A DNA stretch of 64,000 nt from Hormiphora californensis (Eukaryota; Ctenophora; Tentaculata; Cydippida; Pleurobrachiidae). This document shows positions 24,601 to 35,201 of the stretch, piece by piece. Both the position numbers and the translations under genes were made by a program. The stretch is from positions 6,201,097 to 6,265,096 of the forward strand of contig CM035355.1 in NCBI GenBank assembly GCA_020137815.1, written 5' to 3'. Below the pieces are notes generated by a model, which saw only the letters and a list, made by a program, of their open reading frames with translations, had not been told where the DNA came from and did no database searches. How positions within the stretch are numbered: position 1 is the first letter of the stretch; the number at the start of each line of letters is the position of its first letter.

Positions 24601-25587
24601 GCTAGGTGGTAACACATTCCTACCAAGGCCAGGTAACCATCGTAACCCTACCCAAAACCCAAGGTAACCATGGTAACGCCTTCCTACCCAGGTAACTATG
24701 GTAACGCCTTCCTACCCAAGGTAACCATGGTAACGCCTTCCTACCCAGGTAACCATGGTAACTCCTTCCTACCCAAGGTAACTATGGTAACGCCTTCCTA
24801 CCCAAGGTAACTATGGTAACGCCTTCCTACCCAGGTAACCATGGTAACGCCTTCCTACCCAGGTAACCATGGTAACGCCTTCGTACCCATGTTCTCAGAA
24901 TGGTGTTGGTCTCCTTTAGAGGGGGCGTTGAGGGTCGGGAAGAGGTCGGAGTGTACGTTCTCTGGAGAGCATTCCTGCTCGAGGGACGTGGGTACATACA
25001 CCCGCTAATACAAGGACAGTGTTATTGTACAACTGCAACTAGAATCCTAGCTTTGGCGAACATAAAACATACAGAAAAGTAAGAAAGCAATCTTCAGGGG
25101 AGAAATAAGAAATCACAGTCACGTACTTCAAAAAAAGCGGAGAACAGAGAATCCTTAAAATGTATGATACATGAACGCACATATGTATGACACAGTCACA
25201 CCCTTATACGGAGAGAGAGGGAGAGTGATACCAGAGAGGTAAAGGGAGAGAGGGATGGAGAGAGAACTGTCATAGCGATGATAGAATATGTGTAGAAATG
25301 TGAGACTATGAGATATCTTTAACATTTCATTTTCATTTGACTGCCCGAGAAAGAGAGATTGAGCGATTAAAGAGACAGAGAGAGAGATGTACGCCGAATC
25401 CAAAAGAGAGGGAGAGCTGTATCTCCGACCTCCTGTACCTATATCACAAAGAGAGGGGGATCTATTAAATGTACCAACAATTTACCCTGTACAAGCATCA
25501 TGTGTGTGCCATCAGAGCCAAAGAAGCAAAGCAGCAGCGAGACAGAACACACAGTGGGGCGGAAATAAGAGTACCGAGAAAGAGAGA

Positions 25588-25629
<42 letters not shown>

Positions 25630-27630
25630 GAGAGAGAGAGAGAAAGAAAGGCGTGCCAATAACCAACCAGGATCTTGCGGCTGCATGTATTTTATGCATC
25701 TTCTGATATATTTTCATTCCATCCTTCTTCCAAATTGCATTTATCTATTTCTCTCTTTTTTCTATTTCTTCTATTTTTCTACCAATCTCTTGGCATATTG
25801 TTTCATTCGCTGTTTCATTCGCTGGCCTTTCAAGAATCACAAAGACCGTATACAAAAACGGCACATCACAGGATTTTAATTTTATGTTTTTCGGATTCTA
25901 CGTCAAAAAATACGTGGGGTAGGGTCCGTAACTTCTCGGGTCACTATAGGCGAGGTAAAACCTCCTTCCAGGACACCGTGCGTACGTACGTTATATTAAT
26001 TGAATCACTACCTCCCAAAATCTCCCTCCCTCCTAACCACAAGTCACAACTATCCACTTACCGGGTTGTAGAATCCGTCAGAGAAGGGATGTCTCCAATG
26101 GGTGATGCCCTTTACTACAGAGAGTAGGTAGACATTGATTGAGAGGAATGTTAGTCCAATCCAATGGAGGCAGTTGTAAAGGAATAGCCACAGGGATGGT
26201 CGGGAAGACTAGGGAGGGAGATGGAGATTAGTTGTTAAATAGGGTATAACGATGTTAATGTTTATATACCGTGGTAGTTTGTGGAGAATACGTGGAATGA
26301 AGGTGGCTGGTTAATATATCGATGAAATAAACCTGAGTGAGTGAAAAGTGATGTTGTGTTCAATGATGAGTAAGTGGCTTCAAAACTTCCAATCTTATGA
26401 CTAACTGTGGTGTTGGTGGGTACAGGTTGGAAGTCATCTTCATCTATCTCCTCTTCTTCATCATCTGTATAATCTGCAAGTAAGGGGGTCGAATCACTGC
26501 GCTGGCAAGCGCAAAGGTGACCCCATCCATCCCCCGAAAAAAATTTCCCCCAAAAACGGCCCGCTTGCTCACAGCGTATATATAGTTATTTCATACTTTT
26601 ACCCCATTTTGGCACTTTTTGACATGCCATAACTCCCGAACCGGAAGAGCTAGAAAGCTGAAATTTTTTACTTAGAAGCTTCTTGTAGACATCTATCCAT
26701 GGTAAAAATTTCAAGTGGTTAGCTCTTTTTGTTCAAAAGTTATAACACCACCCCCAAAACAGAAAATTCAGTGTGGGGATTGGTAATGAAATTACCCCTC
26801 TGCGCTATGCAATAATAGGGGTGACTTCGTAACCAAGTGTGGGGATAACTAGGTTGATACATACATACATACATGGATAGACGCTTTGTTACCTTCCGTT
26901 TGGTCCCAGTTTGAGACGAACCAGACATCGTACGACCTTAAACCAAGCGGCATTCGACAGATAATTGTCTCGTGCATGTACCCATCTGGGTGGCGACTCT
27001 CCATCTTACCTATGACGCGCGCAATGACGTCACGAGTGACGTCATTGCGCGAGACCGACTAACTTTTTTCAAACGCCTCTAGCACCCTGAAGACATGTTC
27101 CGATTTCTGATTTGACGAAAAATCGTTACCGGCAAATCGTCTGAACTTTCAGATACTATATAGCGAATTTTCGTAGCTTATCATTTTGAGCCCTTAAATC
27201 GCGTCGGAAGTCAAAAATTTGACTAAAAATTCAGCAAATTGAACGTTTTTCGAGCAAAAACTCCCTTTCCTGACCACTGTGGTCAATGAAACTTTACAAG
27301 CTCCTTTGGGGTATTGATTCAAAATATATCGTGATGCAATTACGTCGGTAAGACGTCACTGATTACGTCAGATGACGTCATAATGACGTCTAAAATACGA
27401 TTTTCACAGAAATTCGTCTCGTTTCTCATATAGCGCATCATTTCGACAATATTACATCATGAAATAATGTCATGCTGCGATTAGAAACCAAAAAGGGACC
27501 TAAATTAAGCCAAAAACTAATTTAAATTAGTTGGCGGGAAAGGTGACCCACTTACACCTTTGCCTGCTACCGGGATCAGGGATATAAGAGGTGAATATAA
27601 TGGAATAAGACAGTGAAAGAGAGTGTGATA

Positions 27631-27681
<51 letters not shown>

Positions 27682-27712
27682 CGAGAGAGAGAGAGAGCGA
27701 GAGAGAGAGAGT

Positions 27713-27804
<92 letters not shown>

Positions 27805-30800
27805 CAGGGAGGAGAGAGAGAGAGAGAGAGGGATTGAACGAACAGGAATAAGTTACCCTCGAAAAATGAGAGATTGAGATACCGAGGGATAGAATGAGAG
27901 TTCGTGGTGATACCCGGCGGTAGCAAAAGGTGTAAGTGGGTCACCTTTCCCGCCAACTAATTTAAATTAGTTTTTGGCTTAATTAGAATACACTAACTAA
28001 CTGCTTTCCCAGATATATTCTTGAATCCCAAATTATTTACGCCTAATCAGTTAATTAACTACCTCTAATTATGTAGTTGATTATTTAATTACCCGCGTTA
28101 CGAGAAGTATTTGTCGTCGTTGTCGTCTCACCCTTGTCAGTCCGTCTGTTCCGTTTTCCTGTTTAGTGTCAAGTTAAGCTGCAGAGCCGGTGACTTCCTT
28201 CCCACTTTGACTAGAGGTGCGGTATCAGCAGTTGAGAATGTCTCCATCTCTCCGACAGATTCACCAGAGGTGGCTGTTAGATGTCTCAGCTCGTCCTCGG
28301 ATCCATCCTGGAGCTCCGTTATGATTGATATAGGAGACACCCGTCGGGATGATGCCTTTTGGTGGTGATTTCTGGCGTTTAGGAGACACTTTCCTTGTTG
28401 GAGGCGATGCTTTACATCTCGGGGGCGATGCTCTACGGAGTACAATTACTGGAGATTTCTTATTGATATCAGTTGGAGAACGCCGGGGAGGTGAGACCTT
28501 CCTGCCTCTTGGGGGAGAGACTCTGTTAGCTCTTGGTGGAGACGAATCTACTTCCCCTTACAGGTGACTGTTCTACTGGTTTTCCTTTTTCGACCGGGTA
28601 CGGGTTCTGGTGACCACGAATAGGACCGGGGGAAGTTATAGTTCCCAACCGGGGAGCGGTCTACTTTGCGAGTACGAAGAGTATACCTCGTGTCGATCTC
28701 AGAGGCACTGGACATCTTGGTAGTTATGTACGAGTACACAGAGCTGAGAAGGGAAGGTTGTGGAGGGGTGGGTTCCTTCTCCACAGGAGTGTCGGAGGGG
28801 AGGAGGAGTGGGTGGATGCGGGGGCCGTTGAGAGGAGCTCAGGAGGTTCAGCGGGGGTTTGAGCGGGGGTTGAAGTCCCATGCGAACAAGCGAAGTGATG
28901 TTCTCCACGAATTAGTCCTGTCTTTCCTTTTCTTTGGATGCAGGGAGATAGTGCCTTTGATATCCTTCGTTTCCGGGGCGTTATTGGAGGCACTGGGGCC
29001 TCATCGTCCTTCTGACTTGGACCCAGACCAGAATCTTCTTCCTGAGAGACAGATGGGGACCGTTTTGGGTCTTCTCGGGATACAGACCTGGACCGGAGAG
29101 CCCAACGCGAGGTGGTGTGATCTTCAGTTATGTTAGTCGTCTCACTGATATTGTTAGTGATAAGATAACTTTCTGTAACATGTTCAGAGATCGAGACCCT
29201 TCTCGCTCGAGACGTCTTGTCGATCTCGGTTGAGGGAGTGCTGCTAGGTTTACGTTTTCGAGGTTTTTCAGGAACATCTTCCGTGACAACCTGTGACTCT
29301 TCAACCACCTCCGTTGCAACCAATTCTTCAGTATCGTCAGATTCAACCACTGGCGAGGGGTCTTTTGGAGGAGCTGCACCAACTTGTAGAATGTTATTTA
29401 TGTTAGTATTGTCTGTTATTGTTGTAATGTTAGTTTCATTTAATATTTCCACCGCTTCCGTGTCTATGGAGACTTTTCTGGTTCGGAGGTTGTACTCAGA
29501 ATCCACTGCTTCCTCAACCTCTGGAGTTTTAGTTCTCTTCCTGGGGGAGGGTCGTTTTGGCTGGTTCTTTCTTTTTAGCGGGTGGAGCTTCAGTTTTTGG
29601 GTCCTCAGTATTGGTTACACTCAACGTTGTGTTCGTATTTTCTGTGTTTGTTATATTGACCGTCTCTGAAGTGTTAACAATCGTATTGATAGTTTCACTT
29701 AAATTCACGATTGATGTCTTGTTAATGACAGTCTCCTCGTTTTCCTCTACGATATTCCTTCGTCTCGATCGTTTCGGTTTTACGGTTTCCTCCACAACCT
29801 CCGTCACAACTTTCCGATCTCTCAGGTTGTGCTCGGTTCCATGGTATCAGAATCATCTGCTGTTTCAGACACTTTTTGTCGACTTGGTTTTGATGCGTTT
29901 TGGCTTCTTTGCCTTAGGTTTCGGCTTTGTTTCAGCAACTACAACCTCTTCGGTCGTTTGATCTTTGGATACCTTTCGAGTGCGAAGATTGTACTCATCC
30001 GTTCGGTTAATCTCCTCTTCATCATTGCTTTCAAACTCAGGAGAGGTTGGTCGTCGCCTGCGAGGGGGCTTTCGGGAAGTCTTCGGTTCATCAGCAGGAG
30101 GTGTTGGATCTTTTTGGCCTTCTTGTCTTTTGTTGGTTTTGGCTCCTTCCGTGCCTTCACTGTCTCTTTGTCGTTTCTTCAACCGTCTCCTGGGTAACTT
30201 TCTTCCGTTTTCGACGTGTTGGCGTTGCAGGTTCAGGTATAACTGCTGGCTCTGGTGTTGGTTCTTTAGGAGCAATTGCCGGTGGTGGGTCAGACTTAGC
30301 CGCCTCAGATTTCTTACTCAGATTGTCAACAAAAGTCCGAGTAGTGTTCCTTATAATGACGACTCCGTCTCTATCAAGTTCAGGAGTTCGGGACATTGAG
30401 GTTCTTCGTCGATCAAGGAGAGAAGAAGAAGGGCCTACCGCGGACGAGGACTGCCAACTTTCCTCCTCGTCAGCAACAATATCCCCATTAACAGTAGATT
30501 TAAATGACTTTGAAACCGAAACATGAATATTCTTGCTCGTCTCTGTTGGTCGTTCCACAGTAAGAGCTGCCCGACCTCCCACGGTCCGTCTAGCGAGGGA
30601 GTGGGATAGGGTGGAAGAACTCGTTGAGGATGTAACAACACTGGAGGATGTGGTCACAGACTTTGAGCTACTTGAGGTCGTTGTCGTTGTCTTCTTAGAT
30701 GTCATCTAGAAAAGTTGCGGTCAGTCAGTCAGTCAGTCAGTCAGTTGAGTGGTTATATTTTTAGCTGTTTAAGGTTAGACTAGTTGTCACCTCTGTTTAG

Positions 30801-31073
30801 AAGGTTGGGTCTGGAGCTAAGGAAATTTGGCGGTGTAAATCGTCGATCGACTGGTTGAGGGGTGTCGCTGCTGGTTGGTGAGACTGGATTTATGTTCGCT
30901 CTTGTGAAGTATTTGTGGGGTCTGAAAAGTAAAATTGTCAATTAAAATATATATTTAAATTTGTAAAAGAGGGTCGTAAAGAGAGATAGGGTCAAGTAAG
31001 GCAAGATTATTACCAATGCAAAAACTTACGTGAGTGCTCTTCTGGGTGAGGGGGTATAGATGGAACTTCTCAT
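18671..31073 (-). CDS. SUN: SUN-domain inner nuclear membrane protein (LINC complex)
   Basis: About 20 exons; high-to-low ends: 31073-31030, 30921-30791, 30705-28132, 26473-26424, 26208-26062, 24205-24016, 22986-22820, 22660-22538, 22373-22143, 21955-21789, 21651-21545, 21344-21169, 21006-20836, 20686-20585, 20391-20239, 19877-19763, 19524-19376, 19209-19012, 18896-18795, 18688-18671. SUN proteins cross the inner nuclear membrane and bind KASH peptides in the perinuclear space. The last five coding exons give a full SUN domain: the ADFALEALGG start, the Cys of STGCTETY that in SUN2 bonds KASH, PGQCWAFKG, ISSAPRRF, and NPEYTCLYR near the end. Exons at 26062-26208 and 24016-24205 each carry a hydrophobic segment; the exons between are heptad-rich coiled coil. 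Phases match at every junction from 24205 down. Linking the N-terminal exons to the rest is inference from strand, phase and logic. The third exon has frame breaks (see separate entry). About 1700 residues. Confidence 0.88.
23050..23150. repeat. Short tandem repeat in a SUN intron
   Basis: About 100 bp of alternating GGAGATATTT and GGGAGATATTT units (period about 21-22), between the membrane-segment exon and the first coiled-coil exon. Confidence 0.85.
23570..23622. repeat. (ATT)n tail, possible LINE 3' end
   Basis: A run of ATT trinucleotides (about 23600-23622) after GGCGGTATACAAAAACTT. Such tails mark the 3' ends of some LINE families; only a short remnant could be present in this SUN intron. 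A simple microsatellite is equally possible. Confidence 0.3.
24630..24890. repeat. Minisatellite of X-box-like palindromes
   Basis: Nine tandem units of 28-30 bp, each holding GGTAAC(C/T)ATGGTAAC followed by GCCTTCCTACCCA. The core GTAACCATGGTAAC fits the RFX X-box consensus GTNRCC-N(0-3)-RGYAAC. The same palindrome occurs singly at many other places in the window. It lies in the SUN intron between 24206 and 26061. Confidence 0.85.
27019..27050. repeat. Hairpin built from two TGACGTCA sites
   Basis: Perfect 15-bp arms (27019-27033 and 27036-27050) separated by two bases, each containing a full TGACGTCA palindrome. Further TGACGTCA or GACGTC sites follow at 27350-27395. It lies within a large SUN intron in repeat-derived sequence. 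Confidence 0.8.
27504..27983. repeat. Inverted repeat flanking a (GA)n microsatellite
   Basis: Arms of about 70 bp (27504-27574 and 27912-27983) are near-perfect reverse complements and include a CTAATTTAAATTAG palindrome and a GGCGGGAAAGGTGACC block. The spacer is mostly an interrupted (GA)n array (27637-27830). It sits in a SUN intron and looks like a non-autonomous element with a microsatellite inside. The open frame of Ser/Leu repeats across it is not a gene. Confidence 0.75.
28132..30705 (-). other. Large N-terminal SUN exon with NLRTRKVS repeats and frame breaks
   Basis: One 2.57-kb block, from an acceptor (TTTTCTAG) at 30706 to a donor at 28131. Its peptide is basic and Ser/Thr-rich. 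It contains at least four copies of a (Y)NLRTRKVS-like motif, each after an acidic lead-in, and a distal run of Ser-Pro motifs (KVSPPRR, RASPPR, KVSPKR). This fits a nucleoplasmic region that binds chromatin or lamina and is phosphorylated by proline-directed kinases, which is inference. The meaningful frame changes at least eight times (near 30165, 30100, 29866, 29830, 29555, 28800, 28550 and 28375), always by one or two bases. Either the consensus has indels here or the exon is decaying. It could instead be a separate gene ending before the SUN exons. Confidence 0.65.
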
Positions 31074-32231
31074 GCCAGGGGGCACGAAATTTTCACTCCA
31101 GTGAACTCAGGCCTTCGGAAACTATTAATCGGAGCTATGCTAGCCCTAAGGCGAATATTTGTCAAACGATCAATGAATCAAATTATTAAAATTCAGTGGG
31201 CTCCGTCGGCCAACTGAAGAGGACCCACGGAAAATTTCCACACGCTCAGGGCACTGTTACAATCTAGGTGTATACTGTATACTGTATAAAAGCCTGTTTC
31301 CATGTGCACGCAGCCAAAAAAGTACACTACGCTAGCTAAAATGGCCACCGGCCAGTGGCCACCAAGGCCAACCAAATACAAATACAAATACAAATATACA
31401 TTTATTGACCCTTTCGGCCAATTCAAAGTTTATCTGATAGAAAATCTCAAACCCTAAACCCAAATCCAAACCGCAGCTCTAATCCTAGCCGTAAGTTTGC
31501 CTTAACCCTAAAAAACCGTAATCGCTGTCCGCTGAGACTCAAAAGGTTGGCGCAGCGCGGGATAAGGCAGCGCTTTTGCCTTTTCAACTCAAAAGGCAAA
31601 ACCCAAATTTTGAAGTTTTTAAAAACACGTAAAGTCCTTGGCATACGTTGCAGGCCCCTTATAATATAATATAAGGGGCCTGGAGGGAATACCGCGCTGG
31701 GGGGGAATACATCATCAAGCATATCTCCGGTTCCAGATAAGGTACAGAAATCGTTTTAGTAGCGTTGAAAAGAGGAAGATAACAGCTTTCAAATGCAACC
31801 GGTTTCAGGTCTCTATCTTATCAGGAACAGGAGATATGAACCAAACTCCGCAAAATCGAGTGCGGTAAAATAAAAAAATTCGAGATTTTAATTCAAATTT
31901 GAAACAAAGTGTCCCTGCAGGGATCTGTGACGTCACTTTTTGAAAACAACCAATCTTTGAACGGCTATTGCTCAGCCTCCTCAAGTCCAATTAACTTCTC
32001 TCAAAAACAGCAAGGTAGATAATTGTCAGATCTAACAGCTAGTGAAAGAATCAAGTCAAACGGACTTCAGGGGCCAAAGTTATAAGCACCGCCGTTTTTT
32101 CGCTCGCAAAGTTATTTTCGACCCAGCCGGTCCCGTCCTGAGCTCAGGCCAAACGCGCGCGCGGCATTCCCTCCAGTCCCCTCGTTGCGGGGGTGCGCGC
32201 ATGAGGGGGCTGCAGCGCATTCCAAGTAAAG
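31074..32231. other. Intergenic repeat-derived sequence
   Basis: Holds one copy of the dispersed family also seen at 4.1-4.3 and 32.85-33.06 kb (31270-31620), a short (AAATAC)n run (31372-31398), and GC-rich patches. The promoter of the SUN gene should lie just beyond 31073. I see no coding exon. Confidence 0.5.
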
Positions 32232-32376
32232 TCCATTTTTTTCAACTGTTCACCCAAAAACTGAAATTTAATAAAAATTAGAATTTGGGTGGCGCGCGCT
32301 ATACGTTAACATGTGATAAACGCGCAAAACAATTCCGCGCACGACTTTGGGGGGTGAACAGTTGAAAAAAAATGGA
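32232..32376. mobile_element. 145-bp inverted-repeat element E1
   Basis: Begins TCCATTTTTTTCAACTG and ends with its complement; flanked by GTAAAG on both sides (32226-32231 and 32377-32382). The interior is GC-rich with an ACGTTAACATGTG core. The right duplication is also the left flank of the next element. Confidence 0.75.
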
Positions 32377-32382
32377 GTAAAG

Positions 32383-32528
32383 TCCATTTTTATTCAACTG
32401 TTCACCCCTCAACTCGTGCGCGTGCGATATTTTAATTTACGCTGCGCGCGCTACACGTTAACATGTGATAAACGCGCAAAACAATTCCGCGCACGACTTT
32501 GGGGGGTGAACAGTTGAAAAAAAATGGA
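32383..32528. mobile_element. 146-bp inverted-repeat element E2
   Basis: Same family as the element immediately to the left, with the same TCCATTTTT-type ends and the same interior core. The two stand head to tail with one shared GTAAAG between them. Confidence 0.75.
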
Positions 32529-32538
32529 GTATATAAAG

Positions 32539-32693
32539 TCGGATTTTTTGAAACTGTCACCCCCCTTTTCGTGCGCGGAATGTTTTTGCGCGTCACATCA
32601 CATGTTAACGTGTGGTGTGCGCGTCAAAATTGATAAATTTTACATGCGCGGTCATTTTGGGGTGACAGTTTCAAAAAATCCGACTTTAACGGC
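32539..32693. mobile_element. 155-bp inverted-repeat element E3
   Basis: Related element with diverged ends (TCGGATTTTTTGAAACTG and its complement) but a similar GC-rich interior around ACATGTTAACGTGTG. It is preceded by ATAAAG, a relative of the GTAAAG flank of the neighbours. Confidence 0.7.
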
Positions 32694-32992
32694 CAAAAGT
32701 AAAGATTTAGAAATTTTAAGTTTTGAAATTTAAAAAAGTGCGCCGCAACAAAGGTAACGCGCGCGCCGCGCCGAGTAAAATCGATTCTGAAATCCTGTAA
32801 AGTGCGTTTCAAACGACTTGACCTGAGATTCCGGGCGCCGTTACGATCTGGGTGTTTGGAGGCCTGTTAACAGGTGCGCGCTGCCAAAAAAGTTGATTCA
32901 CTAAAATGGCTCTAACCGCCAAACCACTCAACCGTTTTGGCTGATTCAAAGTTTATCTGGTAGGGAATGTCAAGGCATAACCCCAACCCAAA

Positions 32993-33017
32993 CCCCAACC
33001 CTAACCCTAACCCTAGA
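32993..33017. repeat. Short telomere-like tract
   Basis: About four copies of CCCTAA, the animal telomere hexamer, next to CCCCAA and CCCAAC variants. It is embedded in a copy of the dispersed repeat family (also at 4.1 and 31.4 kb), so it is more likely part of that repeat than a former chromosome end. Confidence 0.6.
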
Positions 33018-33323
33018 AAACCGTTTGTCAGCACTTCCAAAACACCCAGATTTTAACGCTGGCCTGAGATTCCTGGAAATTCAGGATTTCCCCTTTGTAA
33101 AATTTACAATGTAAATACACGCGCAATGCACCAAATTCCAAGAATTACGGGTCAAGTCGCTTGAAACGGACTTTAAAATTATGTGTGATCGAAATTTTTA
33201 AATTTCGTTTCAGTCGAATTTTTCTAAACCAGACCTCTCAGACTGTTAAAATCATCGCTAAAATGTTCCCTGGGCCCTATCCCTACACCCTGTGCCCTGT
33301 TTGGGGTTCACGTTCGCTGAACG

Positions 33324-33677
33324 TTGCTCCCACCGCAGTCCCCAGCCCCCAGGGTCTGCCATCCGGTGTCCCTTAGCGTCCGGGCGCTCCAGAATAATCG
33401 TCTCGGAAAGCGTGCGGAGGTGTCAACATGCCCTACTAACACCCAATCATCGGTAGCTACGAAGTTTCAAAATTACTTTGCTTCTAGAGCGACCCGACTG
33501 TGGAACACCCTCCCAAGTGATGATTCAGCAAAAGACCTAGCTGGGTTCAAAATACTTCTTGGGGAATGGTTGAAGAGGATGCCGGATCGTCCACCGGTGC
33601 CTGGATATACCAGACAGAATAACAACTCAATTCTGGACTGGATACCACTGGTATCTAGGGAGGGGGAGGATCTGTGA
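33324..33677 (+). pseudogene. Non-LTR retrotransposon fragment (end of reverse-transcriptase ORF)
   Basis: An open stretch ending in TGA at 33675-33677 contains FASRATRLWNTLPS followed by a short helical tail. This F..R..RLWN.LP signature ends the second open reading frame of many LINEs of the CR1/L2/Jockey type. Only the last 100 or so codons are present, so it is a 5'-truncated dead copy. The catalytic polymerase motifs are absent. The clade cannot be assigned from so little. Confidence 0.7.
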
Positions 33678-34023
33678 GGAACTGACACCTGTACAGCATC
33701 TGTACGAAGAACATTACTGGTTACAAGATTACAAGACCGCCGGACGCTGTGTGAATAATGCAATTTTTAGAGGCCCCTGTATAACAATTGTTTGCATGAA
33801 TGACAAATCATTTATCATTAATTACTTTTATTTCGTAGTTGGCTGAGAGAGATGTATAGTTTGCAACAAGATAGATAATATGTTTGCTAGCTCTTTTTTC
33901 GCACAACACGCCCTACTGTACAACAGTTGAAGGGGAAACATACAGCGGGCAGATCTCGGGGTGGATTTATAGTTTATTCTGTACTTTTCATGTTTTTAGG
34001 AAACTGTGGACCGTATATAAATA

Positions 34024-35031
34024 ATGTTGGCCACAGACCGGAAAAATTGTACGACATGTTATATTGAGGATGTACAGGATGATATTATTACTCTTCCAAA
34101 GATCGAGCTCCATGCACATTTAAACGGCTGCGTTCGTTTGTCCCACCTCTCTGATCTTGTAGATCCGGCATCCCTTCCCGACCCTTCCAAAATGCAGGAT
34201 CTCCCCACTGGATTTGCATTCATGGCCTCTGTTTCTGCACTTACTCGTGACCCAGCCATCCTGGGCGTTGTGGTGGAGCGTGTGTTGGACGACTTTGAAA
34301 AGGATGGAGTTGTGTATTTAGAGTTGAAATCTGGTCCTAAATCAAGTGAGAAAACCACTAAAAGAGAGTATATAGAGTGCATTATTGACGCAATGAAAGC
34401 TCACAAGGGTCGCCTGATTCCTCGGTATACCATCAGTATTGATCAGTCTAAATCTCTTGAGGATATGATAGAAAATGCCCAGCTTGCCATCGAGTACAAC
34501 AAACTCTCTGATATTTGTGTGGGCGTAGATATTAGTGGTGATATTTTCAAGGCTAACAAAGAACATTCTCTTCGTGTCTTGAAAATGTGTAAAAATGCCG
34601 GTCTAAAGATATCGTGTCATATCGCTGAAGACCTTGAAAGTGGTATTTCTAGCCACACCGCCGACCTGCTACGCCAAATCCACCCAGACAGGCTCGGGCA
34701 TGCTACCATGATTCCAGTTGGTTCAGAAGACGGGGAATTTGTAAGAAAGAACAAGATTCCGATTGAGTGTTGTATGACCTCCAATGTGTTTTGTAAGACT
34801 GTACCAAGTTACAAAGGAGCACCATTTTAAAACGTGGTGGGATCTCGGACACCCTGTATTGTTATGTACCTGACGATTCAGGTACATTTAATACAACACT
34901 TAGTAAAGAGTACCAACTGGCGGTGGATAGTTTTGGGTTCACAATTGAGGAATCTGAAGACAATGAATAGGGCCGCTATTGAGTGGGTGTTCGATGAAAG
35001 TGTGAAGGAGAGGCTGAGGAAGTTGATTTAG
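34024..35031 (+). CDS. ADAL: Adenosine deaminase-like protein (ADAL/MAPDA), frame-broken 3' end
   Basis: ADAL deaminates N6-modified AMP to IMP in the cytosol. An intact frame (34024-34830) starts with a metal-binding HxH in LHAHLNG (residues 30-32), then SCHIAED (zinc His and catalytic Glu), RLGHAT (His) and IECCMTSNV. The rest of the protein continues, but only after three one-base frame changes: near 34815, near 34870 (just before the catalytic Asp-Asp of the CTDDSG segment) and near 34955. It ends at the stop codon 35029-35031 with a typical ADAL tail. The gene has no introns in its coding part, unlike its neighbours, although an acceptor-like TTTTTAG at 33990-34000 allows a 5' UTR exon. 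It is either a decaying retrocopy or a real gene with sequence errors. It ends 170 bp before the metaxin start codon. Confidence 0.85.
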
Positions 35032-35201
35032 TTCCTGCAAAGTGTGTTTTTTAAATGATTTATACGGGTTTTTAATATTATGTGTGATTTTCTTGTACAA
35101 TATAATCAAATAATCTATACGTTATTACTCAAAACAATTTGGTTCGTCAAAAGCAGGTCTATTTGAATTTAATTAATACTTTCTTTGTGAACAGTTAGAA
35201 G

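Noticed and set aside
26740-26928. Possible start exon MSGSSQTGTKRK for the SUN gene
   Set aside because: It has a donor-like GTAAC, but its phase does not fit the next exon (26473) and it lies in repeat-derived sequence; the exon pair 31073-30791 is a better start.
29217-30526. Long plus-strand open frames over the SUN N-terminal exon
   Set aside because: Shadows of the minus-strand coding sequence; no recognisable protein or splice signals.
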